From NCBI GenBank assembly GCA_951812725.1, contig OX638330.1, forward strand, positions 1,984,001-2,048,000: a stretch of DNA of 64,000 nt, in the 5' to 3' direction. The DNA is from an uncultured Caldilineaceae bacterium. GTDB taxonomy: Bacteria; Chloroflexota; Anaerolineae; Caldilineales; Caldilineaceae. The translations under genes were made by a program, and so were the position numbers. Under the pieces are notes generated by a model. It ran no database searches, was not told the DNA's origin, and was given only the letters and a program-made list of their open reading frames with translations. This document shows, piece by piece, positions 44,070-54,514 of the stretch (position 1 is its first letter; every line of letters begins with the position of its first letter).

Positions 44070-44494
44070 GTTGGCTAGACACGATGGTGGGGAAGAATGA
44101 TCACCGCGGCTAGATACGGTGGGGCGTTGCGGGGGCGCGGAACTGCGGGGGGACTGCGGGGGTACTGCTGGGGAACTGCGGGAAACTGCTGGGGTAAGGG
44201 GCTGAGATAGCGGGTGGGGAGGAAGCCACTGTTGGATAGACATGCTGCTGGGGAAGAATGAACACGGTGGCTAGCCTATGGGGGCGTTGCGGGGGCGCGG
44301 AACTGCAGGGGAACTGCGGGGAACTGCGGGGGTAAGGGGCTGAGATAGCGCGTGGGGAGGAAGCCACTGTTGGATAGAGACGATGCTGGGGAAGAATGAA
44401 CACGGTGGCTAGCCTAGGGGGGCGTTGCGGGGGCGCAGCCCCTGCACAAGGGAGGGCCGAAGGCCCGACCGCCCAGAACTGCAGTGGTCAGTGA
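44070..44494 (+). repeat. Three tandem 120-160-bp units, the last ending in a MITE core
   Basis: Units start with GTTGGMTAGA at 44070, 44231 and 44369. Each contains GGGGAAGAATGA, GGCTAG, a GGGGGCGTTGCGGGGGCGC block and runs of GGAACTGC, and the first two end TGGGGAGGAAGCCACT. The third passes into the same GC-rich core found in the MITEs (44417-44494, GGGGC-GCA-GCCCC and GGGCC-GAA-GGCCC) and shares GAACTGCAGTGGTCAGTGA with MITE copy C. The GGGGGCGTTGCGG block thus links the tandem units to the MITE family; these units may be rearranged MITE fragments. Neither inverted end of the MITE is present here. Confidence 0.75.
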
Positions 44495-44672
44495 ATGGGC
44501 GATATTTCGGGATGGATGTGAGGAGTTGACACGGTCTAGTCGACACCTGAGGCACAAGAGAGGTCACCTCCATTGTGGGATGCACCCCTTTGAGCGGGCA
44601 GGTTTGACAAATCGGTGTTGGGCTCTATGATTCTGGCAGAGATTCGCAATTTGCAGAAAAGGGAGAGACGAG

Positions 44673-45512
44673 ATGAATGACGCCTGGCTTGAGCACTTGA
44701 TTACCGAAGAGGAAGAACGTACTTTCGCCGAACAGGGCTATATGATTGTCGAGAACGCCATACCCCAGGAATTGGTGGAGCGGGCCACACAGGTAGCGGA
44801 CCGGGTTACGGCGGAGGAGAAGGAAAAGCGAGGATTGGGACCTTCTGATGGCCTTCTGATGTTGGACTTTGTCGGCAAGGATGATGTTTTCCTGGAGCTG
44901 CTCGACTATCCGACGACCTTTCCCCTTGTGTGGGGAATTCTAGGCTGGAACATACAGTTGTACCATTCGCACATGATCATCACGCCGCCGAATGCAGTTT
45001 CAGGGCCGGGACAGAAGGGGTTGAACTGGCACAAAGATAGCGGCCGGCTCAACAACGAGCTGGAGACAGATCCCCAGCCGCGCATTTCGCTGAAAGTGGC
45101 GTTTTTCCTGAGCGACGCTTCGGAGCTGGGGCGGGCCAACCTGTATGTGATTCCGGGCAGCCATTTATTGAACAAGCTACCGGTAGATGAAGACAAGAAG
45201 CCGAAGGGTGGAATCGCAATCCTCGCCAAGCCGGGGGACGCTGTATTCTTCGACCGCCGCATCTGGCACGCGTCCAGCCCAAACACGTCCGAAGTAACTC
45301 GAAAAGCCCTCTTCTACGGTTATAGCTACCGGTGGCTGCGCCCACGGGACGATATGACGGTTGGTCACATTATCGGAGATCTTGATCCTATCCGGCAGCA
45401 ACTGCTGGGAGCGTCGGCCACGGGAGGGCACGGGTATACTTCGCCGAAGCCGGAGGACGTGCCGCTGCGGGGGTGGATGCAGGAGAAGGCGGGCTACAAC
45501 GGTGCGGATTGA
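44673..45512 (+). CDS. Phytanoyl-CoA dioxygenase family protein
   Basis: A 279-residue Fe(II)/2-oxoglutarate oxygenase with a textbook PhyH site: HxD in LNWHKDSGRLNNE near residue 121, the core RANLYVIPGSHLLNKLP near 165, and the distal His and Arg in DRRIWHASSPNTSEVTRKAL near 200. FAEQGYMIVENAIPQELVER is the usual N-terminal block. GGGAGAG precedes the ATG. Its last 11 bases overlap the start of the dehydratase gene at 45502, so the two are translationally coupled and probably act on the same molecule. Confidence 0.92.
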   Translation: MNDAWLEHLITEEEERTFAEQGYMIVENAIPQELVERATQVADRVTAEEKEKRGLGPSDGLLMLDFVGKDDVFLELLDYPTTFPLVWGILGWNIQLYHSHMIITPPNAVSGPGQKGLNWHKDSGRLNNELETDPQPRISLKVAFFLSDASELGRANLYVIPGSHLLNKLPVDEDKKPKGGIAILAKPGDAVFFDRRIWHASSPNTSEVTRKALFYGYSYRWLRPRDDMTVGHIIGDLDPIRQQLLGASATGGHGYTSPKPEDVPLRGWMQEKAGYNGAD

Positions 45513-46704
45513 GCATGTAGAAGCGATCAATCTGCTTCACCGTTATCCAGAAGAGCACCGATTTCAGTATGGCGGTGGAATCTGCGACGCGCGACTGACG
45601 ACGCTGATCGTGGTGCATACGGAATGCGGCGCGGTCGGTGTCGGTTCGGTGTACTCGTACCCTGCCCTGGTGTATCTGGTGGTGCGGGAACAGCTGGCTT
45701 CCGTACTGATTGGAGAGGACCCGACGGAGGTCGAGGCTTTGTGGGAGAAGATGTACGCGTTGACGCGCTGGTACGGGCGCAAAGGGGCCGCGTTCTCGGC
45801 AATTGGGGGCGTAGACACGGCCCTCTGGGACCTGCGGGGGCAGGCGGAGGGCAAGCCGGTTTGGGCCCTTCTGGGCGGGGAGACCGATCGCTGCCCGGCC
45901 TATGCAAGCGGGCTGCTATGGAAGGACGACGTGAAGGAGTTGGCGGACGAGGCCAGCGGCTACATTGATGCTGGTTTCCGCCGCGTCAAGATGCGCCTGG
46001 CCCGCAGCGAAGCGTACGACAAGGCCGCGGTGGAGGCGGTGCGGAGGGCAGTTGGCGCGGAGAATGACGTCATCGTTGACGCGTCAATGCGGTATCACCT
46101 GGACTTGGCGCGGCGGATGGGAGATTTTCTGGCCGAACAGGGGGTCTTCTGGTACGAGGAACCGTTTGCGCCGGAGAATATTGACGATTTTGTATCGCTG
46201 CGTGGGACCGTGGACGTTCCTTTAGCTGCCGGCGAGAATGAGTTCGGCCTTCAGGGATTCCGGGAGTTGGTCCGGGCAAGGGCGGTGGATATCGTGCAGC
46301 CTGACGCGTGCCGCTGCGGAGGGATCAGCGAGGTGTGGAAGGTGGGGAGGCTGGCGGCGGAGCACGGGATTCGGTTCGCGACGCATAGCTGGAGTGATGC
46401 AGTCGCCATTTTGGCCAACGCACACGTTGTCAGCGCGATGCCGAACGGCTTGACTGTGGAGATCGACCGGATGAACAATCCGTTTGTGGATGAACTGTTG
46501 GGGCGGCCGCTGGAGGTGGTTGACGGTGAGATTGCTCTTGGTGACGCGCCGGGGCTGGGAATTGAGTTGAACGGAGAAGTTGTCGAGAAGTGCCGTCTGG
46601 CCGACCCGCTCCACATTCCGGACGGCGTATATTCGGATATGATGTTCGGGAGGGAGAATCTGCCGCGGGCGCTGCCGTATTTGGAGGGTGAGGGAAAGGT
46701 CTGA
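45502..46704 (+). CDS. Enolase-superfamily dehydratase/racemase (MR/MLE)
   Basis: About 400 residues from a GTG at 45502 (VRIEHVEAINLLHRYP); the frame is open upstream but that part is antisense-like and overlaps the PhyH gene. Catalytic elements: Lys in FRRVKMRLARS (KxR in place of KxK), metal ligands Asp in DVIVDASMRYH, Glu in WYEEPFAPEN and Glu in LAAGENEFG, and the general-base His in FATHSWSDAV. The pattern fits the mandelate-racemase/D-tartrate or galactarate dehydratase side of the superfamily, unlike the mannonate-type copies at 35190 and 38240. It overlaps the PhyH stop by 11 bases. The substrate is probably an acid sugar. Confidence 0.88.
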   Translation: MRIEHVEAINLLHRYPEEHRFQYGGGICDARLTTLIVVHTECGAVGVGSVYSYPALVYLVVREQLASVLIGEDPTEVEALWEKMYALTRWYGRKGAAFSAIGGVDTALWDLRGQAEGKPVWALLGGETDRCPAYASGLLWKDDVKELADEASGYIDAGFRRVKMRLARSEAYDKAAVEAVRRAVGAENDVIVDASMRYHLDLARRMGDFLAEQGVFWYEEPFAPENIDDFVSLRGTVDVPLAAGENEFGLQGFRELVRARAVDIVQPDACRCGGISEVWKVGRLAAEHGIRFATHSWSDAVAILANAHVVSAMPNGLTVEIDRMNNPFVDELLGRPLEVVDGEIALGDAPGLGIELNGEVVEKCRLADPLHIPDGVYSDMMFGRENLPRALPYLEGEGKV

Positions 46705-46767
46705 AGCGGGTCGCTGCGTGGAGGGAGGTGATCTTCAGGATCCGTTGACATTTTGGGAGGCTGTTCA

Positions 46768-46829
46768 GAATTCAACAAGAGCGGAAAGCCTGCAGGCCCG
46801 TCAGGGATGTTTCTTGCTTGAATGTTGAA
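46768..46829. repeat. Dispersed 60-bp palindromic repeat, copy 2
   Basis: GAATTCAACAAGAGCGG to GAATGTTGAA, diverged from copy 1 at 43311. Its ends TTCAACA (46771-46777) and TGTTGAA (46823-46829) are perfect inverted repeats, and the centre is CCTGCAGG-like. It lies 60 bp after the dehydratase stop. Confidence 0.5.
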
Positions 46830-46848
46830 ACAGACAAAAACCATTTGA

Positions 46849-46990
46849 TCCGCGAAGTCACGCGAAGGGTCGCGAAGAACATCTTTTTTGTCCGCGGAGG
46901 ACGTGGAGCGACGCGGAGAACACCCTTTTTTCCGCGAAGTCACGCGAAGGGTCACGAAGAACAACCTTTTTGTCCGCGGAGGACGTGGAG
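46849..46990 (+). repeat. CGCGAAG/CGCGGAG decamer arrays in two 60-bp copies
   Basis: A 60-bp unit occurs at 46849-46908 and 46931-46990 with few mismatches. Each begins with three decamers (CGCGAAGTCA, CGCGAAGGGT, CRCGAAGAAC; first copy at 46851, 46861, 46871) and continues through ATC or AACC into a T-run, then TCCGCGGAGGACGTGGAG, itself a degenerate 9-10-bp repeat (CGCGGAG, CGTGGAG, CGCGGAG at 46893, 46902, 46912) that runs into another T-run. Ten-base periodicity ending in T resembles arrays 1 and 2. Confidence 0.8.
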
Positions 46991-47518
46991 AACCCCAAAG
47001 GCGTATCGGATTTTTTTCGTGACTGCGCCGCCCTCCAACGATCAGCCGCAATTTGCACCCGGAAGTCGGTGTTCAGACAGACGTCAACGAGCCTTTAAGA
47101 CTTCAGTTTCGAAGGCAATTTGCAATCTCTCCAGTTCATTTTGGGGGTACCGGGTCGAAATTTGAGGTGATCGTTTACTTCTCTTGTACCTGAGACTTCC
47201 ATCCACGCTTTGGCCTGTGCAATCCCTCAAACACTATCATCCCTTGGCTACCAGCTATTTCGGCAAGGCTACAACATTGCCGCTTTTTCAGCTGGCAGAC
47301 TTGCTCTGTGAACTCCTCGAAACAGGCAACAGAATCTCATTCGAACGACAATTTTCATGTTGCACGACTCACGTCCGGATCAGTCTTAGCCATCGCATTA
47401 GTTTGTTCGTGAATTCAACTCCTTCTTAGATACCTCTAAGGCTTTTCGCCGATTCGCTCTTCCCATTGGTCAATCCCCTTGACTGATATTGGGGCAGCAG
47501 GCAGGTCAATCTTTCCGC

Positions 47519-47547
47519 TTGACAATAGTTATACAGAATAGTACATT
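47519..47547 (+). promoter_or_regulatory. Candidate sigma-70-type promoter of the LRR gene
   Basis: A perfect TTGACA (47519-47524) is followed by a 17-base spacer and TACATT (47542-47547; four of six to TATAAT). The predicted start lies about 45 bases before the ATG at 47602. The surrounding DNA is A/T-rich compared with the rest of the window. Confidence 0.5.
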
Positions 47548-47601
47548 CAGCTACAACTTAACATTGTACTAGAGCATTTTAGTTTCATATTTGGTGCCGA
47601 T

Positions 47602-50600
47602 ATGAAATTCTTGCCTGGAACTGTGCCCCATCGGGCGCGGTCGCCCCTTCTACTGGTTGCAATTCTTGCGGCTATTCCCACCTTCATTTTTCTCATTTAC
47701 GGTGAGACGTATGCGCAAACCGATTCGTCGGAAGGACTAGCCGCGCCGTCGTTAACGGCGGAGGCAAGCGAAGGTCAGGTTGCTCTCTCCTGGAATGAAG
47801 TGACAGATGCGGACTCCTACGAGCTGATCTTCTGGGATTCGGACGTTAGCGACTGGGTTCAGATAGGGGGTGAGCTGAAGGGAACGTCATACACACATAG
47901 CGGCCTAGCTGGCGGCACGACCTATTACTACTCGATACGTGTTGTGACCGCCGACGGTGCAGTGGGTCCGTGGGTGGCGACGGTGTCAGTTGCTGTGCCC
48001 GAGCGTGTTTCAGAAACGGAAACCCCTACGCTTACTGCCACGCTATCGCCGGTAGAGACTTCAACCGCCACATCCACTTTGACTCCCACACTTACTTCAA
48101 TAGTCACGTCTACTGCCACCGCGACTTCGACTCCCACACTGACGGTGATAGTCACATCTACTGCCACGTCAACTTCGACTCCCACCCTGACGGTGGCAGT
48201 CACATCTACTGCCACGTCTACTGCCACGTCGACTTCGACTCCCACCCTGACGCCGGACCCTGTTGACGTGGAGAGGGCGGCACTGATCGCGCTCTACAAT
48301 GCGACGGGCGGCGACAGCTGGACGGGAAGGGCCAATTGGCTGAGTCATAGGCCGGTAACAGAATGGCATGGTATCACCACCGACGAAAATGGGCGCGTGA
48401 CTGAATTGCGCCTTTCTACCAATAATCTTAGCGGGACTGTCCCGGACCTGAGTGCGCTAACGCGGCTGCTGACGCTCGATCTGGGGGCGAACGGGTTGAC
48501 GGGGCCCTGTCCAGATGTGAGTGCGCTCACCAATCTGGGTGCGCTGGACCTCACGTCCAATGATATTAGCGGGTCGATCCCTGATATGGGGGCCCTGACG
48601 AAGTTGCAGCGTTTGTACCTTGGCAACAACAGTTTGACGGGGACGATTCCGGCGTCTCTTGGGGATATCCCCATCCTGGGGTCGCTCTTTCTTGCGGGGA
48701 ACAGTTTGAGCGGGTGTATTCCCGAGACTTTGCGGGACGTGGAGGAGAATGACCTGGATAGCCTGGGCCTGCCGTATTGCGATGAGGCCACGGCGACGCC
48801 AACGTTTACTCCCACGCCTGCTCCTGTGGCCACTGATACACCTACTGGCACGCCCACGCCTACGGCGACGCCAACAGCGACTCAAACACCATCTGCCACG
48901 CCCACAGCTATAGCGGCGGCCTCGGCAACGCCGACACCCACGGCCACTGCGACCGACTTAGAGATGGAGAGGTCTGCTCTGGTCGCGCTCTATAATGCGA
49001 CGGACGGTGATAACTGGAGGAGTAATGACAACTGGCTAAGCGAGCTGCCTGTCGGCAGTTGGCATGGCGTTACCACGGACGAAGATGGACGAGTTACAGT
49101 TTTGATCCTCGCTGGCAATGACCTCAATGGGTCGCTTCCCAGTCTGAGCGCACTTACATACCTAACGAACATAAACCTCAGTCATAACGACCTTAGCGGG
49201 TCGATTCCAGATTTGAGCGGCCTCACAAGTTTGAAAGTCTTGAGGCTGGGCTCTAACAAGCTGAGGGGGTCGGTTCCAGACTTTAGCGCGCTCACCAGCC
49301 TGGAAGAATTGGACCTCTTCTACAACCGATTGAACGGTCCCCTCCCTGATCTTGGCGCTCTCACGAGTCTGAAGGTATTGGACCTGGGTTCTAACAGTTT
49401 GAACGGGTCGATTTCGGGTATAACTGATCTGACAGGCCTGGAAACCCTGAAGCTCGATGATAACAGTTTTTCGGGGTCAATTCCTGATTTGAGCGGATTG
49501 ACTCGTCTCAAAAAGCTTTACCTCATGAACAACAGGCTTACAGGAACGATTCCTGATCTAAGCGGATTGACCAGGCTCAGAGAGCTCTACCTGAGTAGCA
49601 ATGGGTTGACCGGTTCGATTCCAGATTTGAGCAGTCTGACAAAATTGCTAGATTTGTACCTGAACAATAACAGGCTAACCGGTTCGATTCCAGAGTTGAG
49701 CGCACTCACCAGATTGGAACGGGTGAACCTGGGTTGGAACAAGTTGAGCGGGACTGTTCCCGACCTCAGCACTAATTCCCAATTGGGGGGGTTGTTTCTC
49801 GAAAATAACAGTCTCACCGGGTCGATTCCTAGTCTGAGTGCCTTGACGAAACTTACGCACCTTTACCTCGAAGAGAACAGCCTCACCGGTTCGATTCCTG
49901 ACCTGAGCGCGCTCAGAAGTCTGAAAAGGATGGACCTGAGTTGGAACCAGTTAAGCGGGACCATTCCCGATCCTAGCGCTTTGACACAGTTGGAAAGGCT
50001 GGAGCTCCAACAGAACGAATTGACAGGAAGCATTCCAGCGGAACTGGGCGACTTAACGGAGTTGACGCATTTGTACCTTAGTGACAATCGGCTGAGCGGG
50101 TGCATACCTGCGGCGGTACGTGACATACCTAACCACGATTTGAACCGCCTGAATCTGCCCAATTGCGGTGCGTTAACTGCAACAGCTACCCCTACCGTCA
50201 CGCTCACGGCCGAGGCGACAGCTACCCCTACCGCTACTATAACGCCTTCAGCGACTCCAACTGTCGCGCCGACGGTTACTGCTACTCCTACCGTCACTTT
50301 TACAGCAGAGGCGACAGCTACCCCTTCCGCCACTATTGCGCCTTCAGCAACTCCAACTTCCGCGCCGACGGCTACTGCTACTCCTACCGTTACTTTCACG
50401 GCCGAGCCGACAGCTACCTCTACCGCCACCATTACGCCTTCAGCAACTCCAAGCGCCACGCCGACCGCTACGGCTACACGAGAGGATCCGACGGCGGATA
50501 GGGCGGCCCTGGTAGCGCTCTACAATGCGACTGACGGTGACAACTGGAAGTTAAATGATAACTGGCTAAGCGAACTGCCATTAGGCAGTTGGTATGGCGT

Positions 50601-53600
50601 TTCCACGAACTCTGACGGACGTGTTGAACACCTGAGTCTGGCTTGGAATGGGTTGAACGGTCAGATTCCAAGTTTGAGCGCTCTCACAGACCTGAGGAGC
50701 CTGATCCTCAGAGTAAATGCATTGAGTGGGCCGATTCCGGACCTGAGCGCCCTCTCAAAGTTGGGAGAGTTGGACCTTCACTCCAATGCGTTGAGTGGGG
50801 CGATTCCAAGTCTGGGCACACTAACAGAACTGCTATACCTAGACCTTTCATTTAACGAACTGAGCGGCTCCATTCCCAGTCTCAGTGCCCAGAAAAAGCT
50901 TAGAGAGCTAGACTTGAAATTTAACAGTCTGGGCGGATCGATTCCCAGTTTGGAGACATTGACAGAACTGGTACAGCTGGAATTAAGTAGGAACGAACTT
51001 AGCGGATCGATTCCCGGTCTTAGCTCGCTAACAAAATTAGAACTCTTGGACCTTGACACTAATCAGCTAGAGGGTTCAGTCCCGGAACTGGATGCCCTGA
51101 CTAACCTGGAGAGTATATCACTCTCTGGAAATGCACTGAGTGGTACGATTCCAAGTTTGGCCGCTCTTTCAAGGTTGGAGAAACTTGACTTCTCAAGGAA
51201 CGAGCTGAGCGGGTCGATTCCCAGTCTGTCCTCGCTGACCAAGTTGGTAAAGCTAGACTTAGCAGGGAACGAGCTGAGTGGGTCGATCCCGAGTCTGTCC
51301 GCGCTAACAGAATTGGACGGAATCAGACTGGGAGGAAATGCGTTGACCGGGGCCATTCCGGATGTCAGCGCGCTCACGAAACTGACGGGGCTACATCTTG
51401 CGTTTAATCTTTTGAGTGGACCTATTGCAGGAGATAAATTTCCGGCGAGTCTCGAAGCACTTTATTTGCATAGTAACTGGTTGACAGGATCGATTCCCGA
51501 CCTTAGTGCACAGGCTGAGCTTAGGCAGTTGTTCCTCTTAAACAACCAGTTGACCGGGGAGATCCCGAGTTATCTAGGTACGCTTCCCAACTTGTATCGT
51601 CTCTATGTATCTGGAAATCAGTGGAGCGGTTGCATTCCATCATCTCTATTCAGCCTGCGGGAATCTGATTTAGACGATCTGGGCCTGGCATATTGCGCGA
51701 CACCTACGGTGACACCTACATCGACGGCAACGCCAACGCCGACCGTCACTGCCACGCTGCCCCCAGGAGCCACAGCTACGCCGACTGCCACAGCTACGCC
51801 AACGCCCACGGCCACAGTCACACCGATACACACGCCCACGCCTACTGCCACCGGCACGCCTGCATCTGCTTCAGCGAACCGGGCAGCACTTGTGGCTCTT
51901 TACAATGCAACTGACGGGGCAGATTGGAAACGAAACGACAACTGGCTTAGCGAGGAGCCTCTTGGAAACTGGTACGGCGTTACAACGGACGAAAGCGGGC
52001 GAGTTTCCGCGCTTCAGCTAAAAGGAAACTGGATGAGCGGTTCGATATCGGATCTGAGCGCGCTTACGGAGATAAGAACTCTAGACCTGTCCACGAACGA
52101 TTTGAGCGGCGCGATTCCCAGTCTGAGCGCGCTTACAAAGCTGGAAAGATTGCTCATCAACCATAACAATTTGGACGGCCCTATTCCCAGCCTATCTTCA
52201 CTAGCAAACTTGAAAGAAGTGAATCTTGTCACCAACGACCTTAGCGGCACTATTCCCAGCCTGGACGCCAACACGAAACTGGAGAAAGTCCATCTTGGGG
52301 GAAACGAGTTGAGCGGCCCCGTTCCCAGCCTGAGCAGTCTCAAGGACCTGAAATTTTTCGACGTCGCCACAAACGATTTGAGCGGTACCATACCTAGTTT
52401 GAGCTCTAATACCAAACTAGAGTACTTCGACCTGGATTACAATCGTTTGAGCGGCACTATTCCCAGCCTGAGCGCCCTCACAAACCTGATTGAGTTAGGA
52501 CTTAGTTCCAATGAATTAAGCGGAACAGTTCCCAGTTTGGGCGCCCTCACGAACCTGATTGAGTTAGGACTTAGTTCCAATGAATTAAGCGGATCAGTTC
52601 CCAGTTTGAGCGCCCTCACGAAACTTAAGATTCTGTCTCTAGGAGGAAACGACTTGAGCGGGCCGATCCCGAGCCTGGACGCCCTAACGGAATTGGAAGA
52701 ACTGTGGCTCGATGACAACCGACTTAGTGGGACTGTTCCGAGTCTGGACGCTCTGACAGAACTGAGGAACCTCACTTTGGATGATAACCAATTGAGTGGG
52801 TCGATTCCTGATTTGAGCGCCCTTACGAAAGTGACGATATTGCAGCTCCAATACAACCGGTTGAGCGGGCGAATTCCAGATCTAAGTTCGCTTACCAGCC
52901 TGAACTGGCTAATTCTTAACGACAACCAGTTATCAGGTCCGTTTCCGAGCGAACTTGGCGACATTGCTGGCCTTACTCTCCTGAACCTGGCGGGAAATCA
53001 ACTGACGGGTTGCGTTCCCGAAACATTGCGGGACTTGGTCTTTCAGGAATTCGACAGGTTAGGTCTGCTCTATTGCGATGAGCCAACCCCGACGGTTACG
53101 GCGACGCCTGATGCCGCGGTCGGGTCACGTTCGTTGCTAATAGAGGGTGGGGCTGAGGCGGCCACTTCCGCGCCTACCTTCACGCCAACCCCGGAGGCCA
53201 CGGTCACGCCTTCGATGACACCTACGGCAACGTTTACGGCTACACCGACGGCCACTCAAACACCCACATTGACGGCTACACCTACGGCCACTCCCACAGC
53301 TACGAATACACCGGCGTCTGCCGCAGGTGACAGGGCGGCGCTCATCGCGCTCTATAATGCGACGGATGGCGCTAACTGGACGAACAGCGCCAGCTGGCTC
53401 GATAGCGGACCGCTTGCCAGTTGGTACGGTATTTCGACCAATAGCGAGGGACGGGTTACGAGGATAAACCTGAATTCCAACGAGCTGAATGGGGCAATTC
53501 CAGATCTTAGTGCACTCACTGAACTTCAGTATCTGAATCTGCGCAAGAATCAGTTGAATGGGTCGATTCCAGAGTTAGACGCACTTGCGGAGCTGAGTAC

Positions 53601-53970
53601 ATTGAACCTCTCAGCCAACCGTTTGAGCGGGGAGATACCAAGCCTTAGCGGCCTCACCAATCTGGCAAGGATACGGCTGCACAATAACCGGTTGAGCGGG
53701 TCGATTCCCAGTCTTGGCGCGCTCACAATCCTCAGGATTCTGTATGTGCACAATAACAGATTGACCGGCCCGATCCCTGATTCGCTGGGGACGTTGTCCA
53801 ATCTGCTCGGTCTGTTTGTTTCGGGGAATCAGTTGAGTGGTTGTATACCGGCATCGCTCGGCAGTGTGCGCTCGAACGACCTGGACGAGACTGGGCTGGC
53901 GTTCTGCGCTACTCCCACGCCTACGTCTACCCCAACGGTCACTGCGACGGCCACCGTGACTCCCGGTTGA
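47602..53970 (+). CDS. Giant secreted LRR/FN3 surface protein (2122 residues)
   Basis: A signal peptide (Arg-rich start, [19 protein letters not shown], cleavage after YAQ about 38) is followed by an FN3-like domain (about 46-138). Five leucine-rich-repeat blocks come next (about 221-395, 453-854, 963-1366, 1426-1828, 1908-2103), separated by Thr/Pro stalks. Each block opens with a cap, [16 protein letters not shown], carries plant-type repeats with [14 protein letters not shown], and closes with GCIPxxL and a Cys near GLxYC. The protein ends in a Thr/Pro tail with no sorting signal or membrane anchor. A role in adhesion or protein-protein contact is likely. Adjacent repeats at 52483 and 52552 are 69 bp apart and nearly identical, showing recent growth. 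Confidence 0.9.
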   Translation: MKFLPGTVPHRARSPLLLVAILAAIPTFIFLIYGETYAQTDSSEGLAAPSLTAEASEGQVALSWNEVTDADSYELIFWDSDVSDWVQIGGELKGTSYTHSGLAGGTTYYYSIRVVTADGAVGPWVATVSVAVPERVSETETPTLTATLSPVETSTATSTLTPTLTSIVTSTATATSTPTLTVIVTSTATSTSTPTLTVAVTSTATSTATSTSTPTLTPDPVDVERAALIALYNATGGDSWTGRANWLSHRPVTEWHGITTDENGRVTELRLSTNNLSGTVPDLSALTRLLTLDLGANGLTGPCPDVSALTNLGALDLTSNDISGSIPDMGALTKLQRLYLGNNSLTGTIPASLGDIPILGSLFLAGNSLSGCIPETLRDVEENDLDSLGLPYCDEATATPTFTPTPAPVATDTPTGTPTPTATPTATQTPSATPTAIAAASATPTPTATATDLEMERSALVALYNATDGDNWRSNDNWLSELPVGSWHGVTTDEDGRVTVLILAGNDLNGSLPSLSALTYLTNINLSHNDLSGSIPDLSGLTSLKVLRLGSNKLRGSVPDFSALTSLEELDLFYNRLNGPLPDLGALTSLKVLDLGSNSLNGSISGITDLTGLETLKLDDNSFSGSIPDLSGLTRLKKLYLMNNRLTGTIPDLSGLTRLRELYLSSNGLTGSIPDLSSLTKLLDLYLNNNRLTGSIPELSALTRLERVNLGWNKLSGTVPDLSTNSQLGGLFLENNSLTGSIPSLSALTKLTHLYLEENSLTGSIPDLSALRSLKRMDLSWNQLSGTIPDPSALTQLERLELQQNELTGSIPAELGDLTELTHLYLSDNRLSGCIPAAVRDIPNHDLNRLNLPNCGALTATATPTVTLTAEATATPTATITPSATPTVAPTVTATPTVTFTAEATATPSATIAPSATPTSAPTATATPTVTFTAEPTATSTATITPSATPSATPTATATREDPTADRAALVALYNATDGDNWKLNDNWLSELPLGSWYGVSTNSDGRVEHLSLAWNGLNGQIPSLSALTDLRSLILRVNALSGPIPDLSALSKLGELDLHSNALSGAIPSLGTLTELLYLDLSFNELSGSIPSLSAQKKLRELDLKFNSLGGSIPSLETLTELVQLELSRNELSGSIPGLSSLTKLELLDLDTNQLEGSVPELDALTNLESISLSGNALSGTIPSLAALSRLEKLDFSRNELSGSIPSLSSLTKLVKLDLAGNELSGSIPSLSALTELDGIRLGGNALTGAIPDVSALTKLTGLHLAFNLLSGPIAGDKFPASLEALYLHSNWLTGSIPDLSAQAELRQLFLLNNQLTGEIPSYLGTLPNLYRLYVSGNQWSGCIPSSLFSLRESDLDDLGLAYCATPTVTPTSTATPTPTVTATLPPGATATPTATATPTPTATVTPIHTPTPTATGTPASASANRAALVALYNATDGADWKRNDNWLSEEPLGNWYGVTTDESGRVSALQLKGNWMSGSISDLSALTEIRTLDLSTNDLSGAIPSLSALTKLERLLINHNNLDGPIPSLSSLANLKEVNLVTNDLSGTIPSLDANTKLEKVHLGGNELSGPVPSLSSLKDLKFFDVATNDLSGTIPSLSSNTKLEYFDLDYNRLSGTIPSLSALTNLIELGLSSNELSGTVPSLGALTNLIELGLSSNELSGSVPSLSALTKLKILSLGGNDLSGPIPSLDALTELEELWLDDNRLSGTVPSLDALTELRNLTLDDNQLSGSIPDLSALTKVTILQLQYNRLSGRIPDLSSLTSLNWLILNDNQLSGPFPSELGDIAGLTLLNLAGNQLTGCVPETLRDLVFQEFDRLGLLYCDEPTPTVTATPDAAVGSRSLLIEGGAEAATSAPTFTPTPEATVTPSMTPTATFTATPTATQTPTLTATPTATPTATNTPASAAGDRAALIALYNATDGANWTNSASWLDSGPLASWYGISTNSEGRVTRINLNSNELNGAIPDLSALTELQYLNLRKNQLNGSIPELDALAELSTLNLSANRLSGEIPSLSGLTNLARIRLHNNRLSGSIPSLGALTILRILYVHNNRLTGPIPDSLGTLSNLLGLFVSGNQLSGCIPASLGSVRSNDLDETGLAFCATPTPTSTPTVTATATVTPG

Positions 53971-54160
53971 GGAGTTGAAAAGGGGCACAGGCAGCAGGAA
54001 GGGGGGTAGCAAGAGCGAATCATCGGTATTTCCGGGCACTGAATTCTCTGAGGGCAGGCTCGGCCGGGGAGAGCGGGCCAGTTATCCATTGGCCACACGT
54101 CTGGACTTCTGGAGAATCGGAGGCTGGATGCGGCAACCTTCGGTTAACAAAGGTAGAATC

Positions 54161-54507
54161 GTAATTACTAAGCCACAGCAGTTGACCAGCCAGTCGTCCC
54201 TGGTACCATTCAGGCTCTTGTTAACGCAACTGGTGTGCAGCCGCCGCCATGCTCGCCAGCAGACACGTTGCGAAGAATGCACACGGTCGGTGAGGCATGT
54301 TTTTGTAGGGGGGCGTTGCGGGGGCGCAGCCCCTGCACAAGGGAGGGCCGCAGGCCCGACCGCCCAGAACTGCAGTGGTCAGTGATCAGTGATCAGTGGT
54401 CAGAGACTGCGGCGATTGATTGAGGATTGGTGTGAAGAGAAATGAGGAGTGAGTCACCTTTGCTCGACTCATTCAGGACTGCAGATTAGTTGTGGCTGAG
54501 TAGTTTC
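54161..54507 (+). mobile_element. MITE copy C (347 bp, longer and diverged)
   Basis: Starts GTAATTACTAAGCCACAG and ends TTGTGGCTGAGTAGTTTC, so both ends are recognisable but each carries a change from GTAACTACT. The left 200 bp match copies A and B closely. The right part has about 60 extra bases, including a GTGATCAGTGATCAGTGGTCAG repeat-like stretch shared in part with 44470-44494. No target duplication is recognisable (GTAGAATC versus GATGGGCC), which suggests age or a later rearrangement. It ends 7 bp from the stop of the PhyH-HEAT gene. The rest of 53971-54514 shows no gene. Confidence 0.75.
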
Positions 54508-54514
54508 GATGGGC

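Larger units (their letters stand above)
42867..44672. other. Non-coding, repeat-rich region, 1.8 kb
   Basis: No convincing gene is found on either strand: the short frames are low-complexity, lack ribosome sites and resemble nothing known. The region holds two six-unit decamer arrays (43114, 43716), a dispersed palindromic repeat (43311), a 7-bp tandem repeat (44006), and three tandem copies of a 120-160-bp unit ending in a MITE core (44070-44490), each listed separately. It looks like an accessory site that has collected repeats between two catabolic blocks. Confidence 0.7.
46705..47601. other. Non-coding region, 0.9 kb
   Basis: No gene is supported. It contains copy 2 of the dispersed palindromic repeat (46768-46829), the CGCGAAG decamer repeats (46849-46990), and a probable promoter for the LRR gene (47519-47547). 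The remainder (about 47000-47500) shows no structure that I can name. Confidence 0.6.

Noticed and set aside
44004..44403. Pro/Ser-rich minus-strand frames
   Set aside because: Translations of tandem DNA repeats (AGTGGAT and the GC-rich units); no start site or conservation.
49863..50459. 198-residue minus-strand frame with Val/Ala repeats
   Set aside because: Complement of a Thr/Pro linker and LRR units in the giant plus-strand gene.
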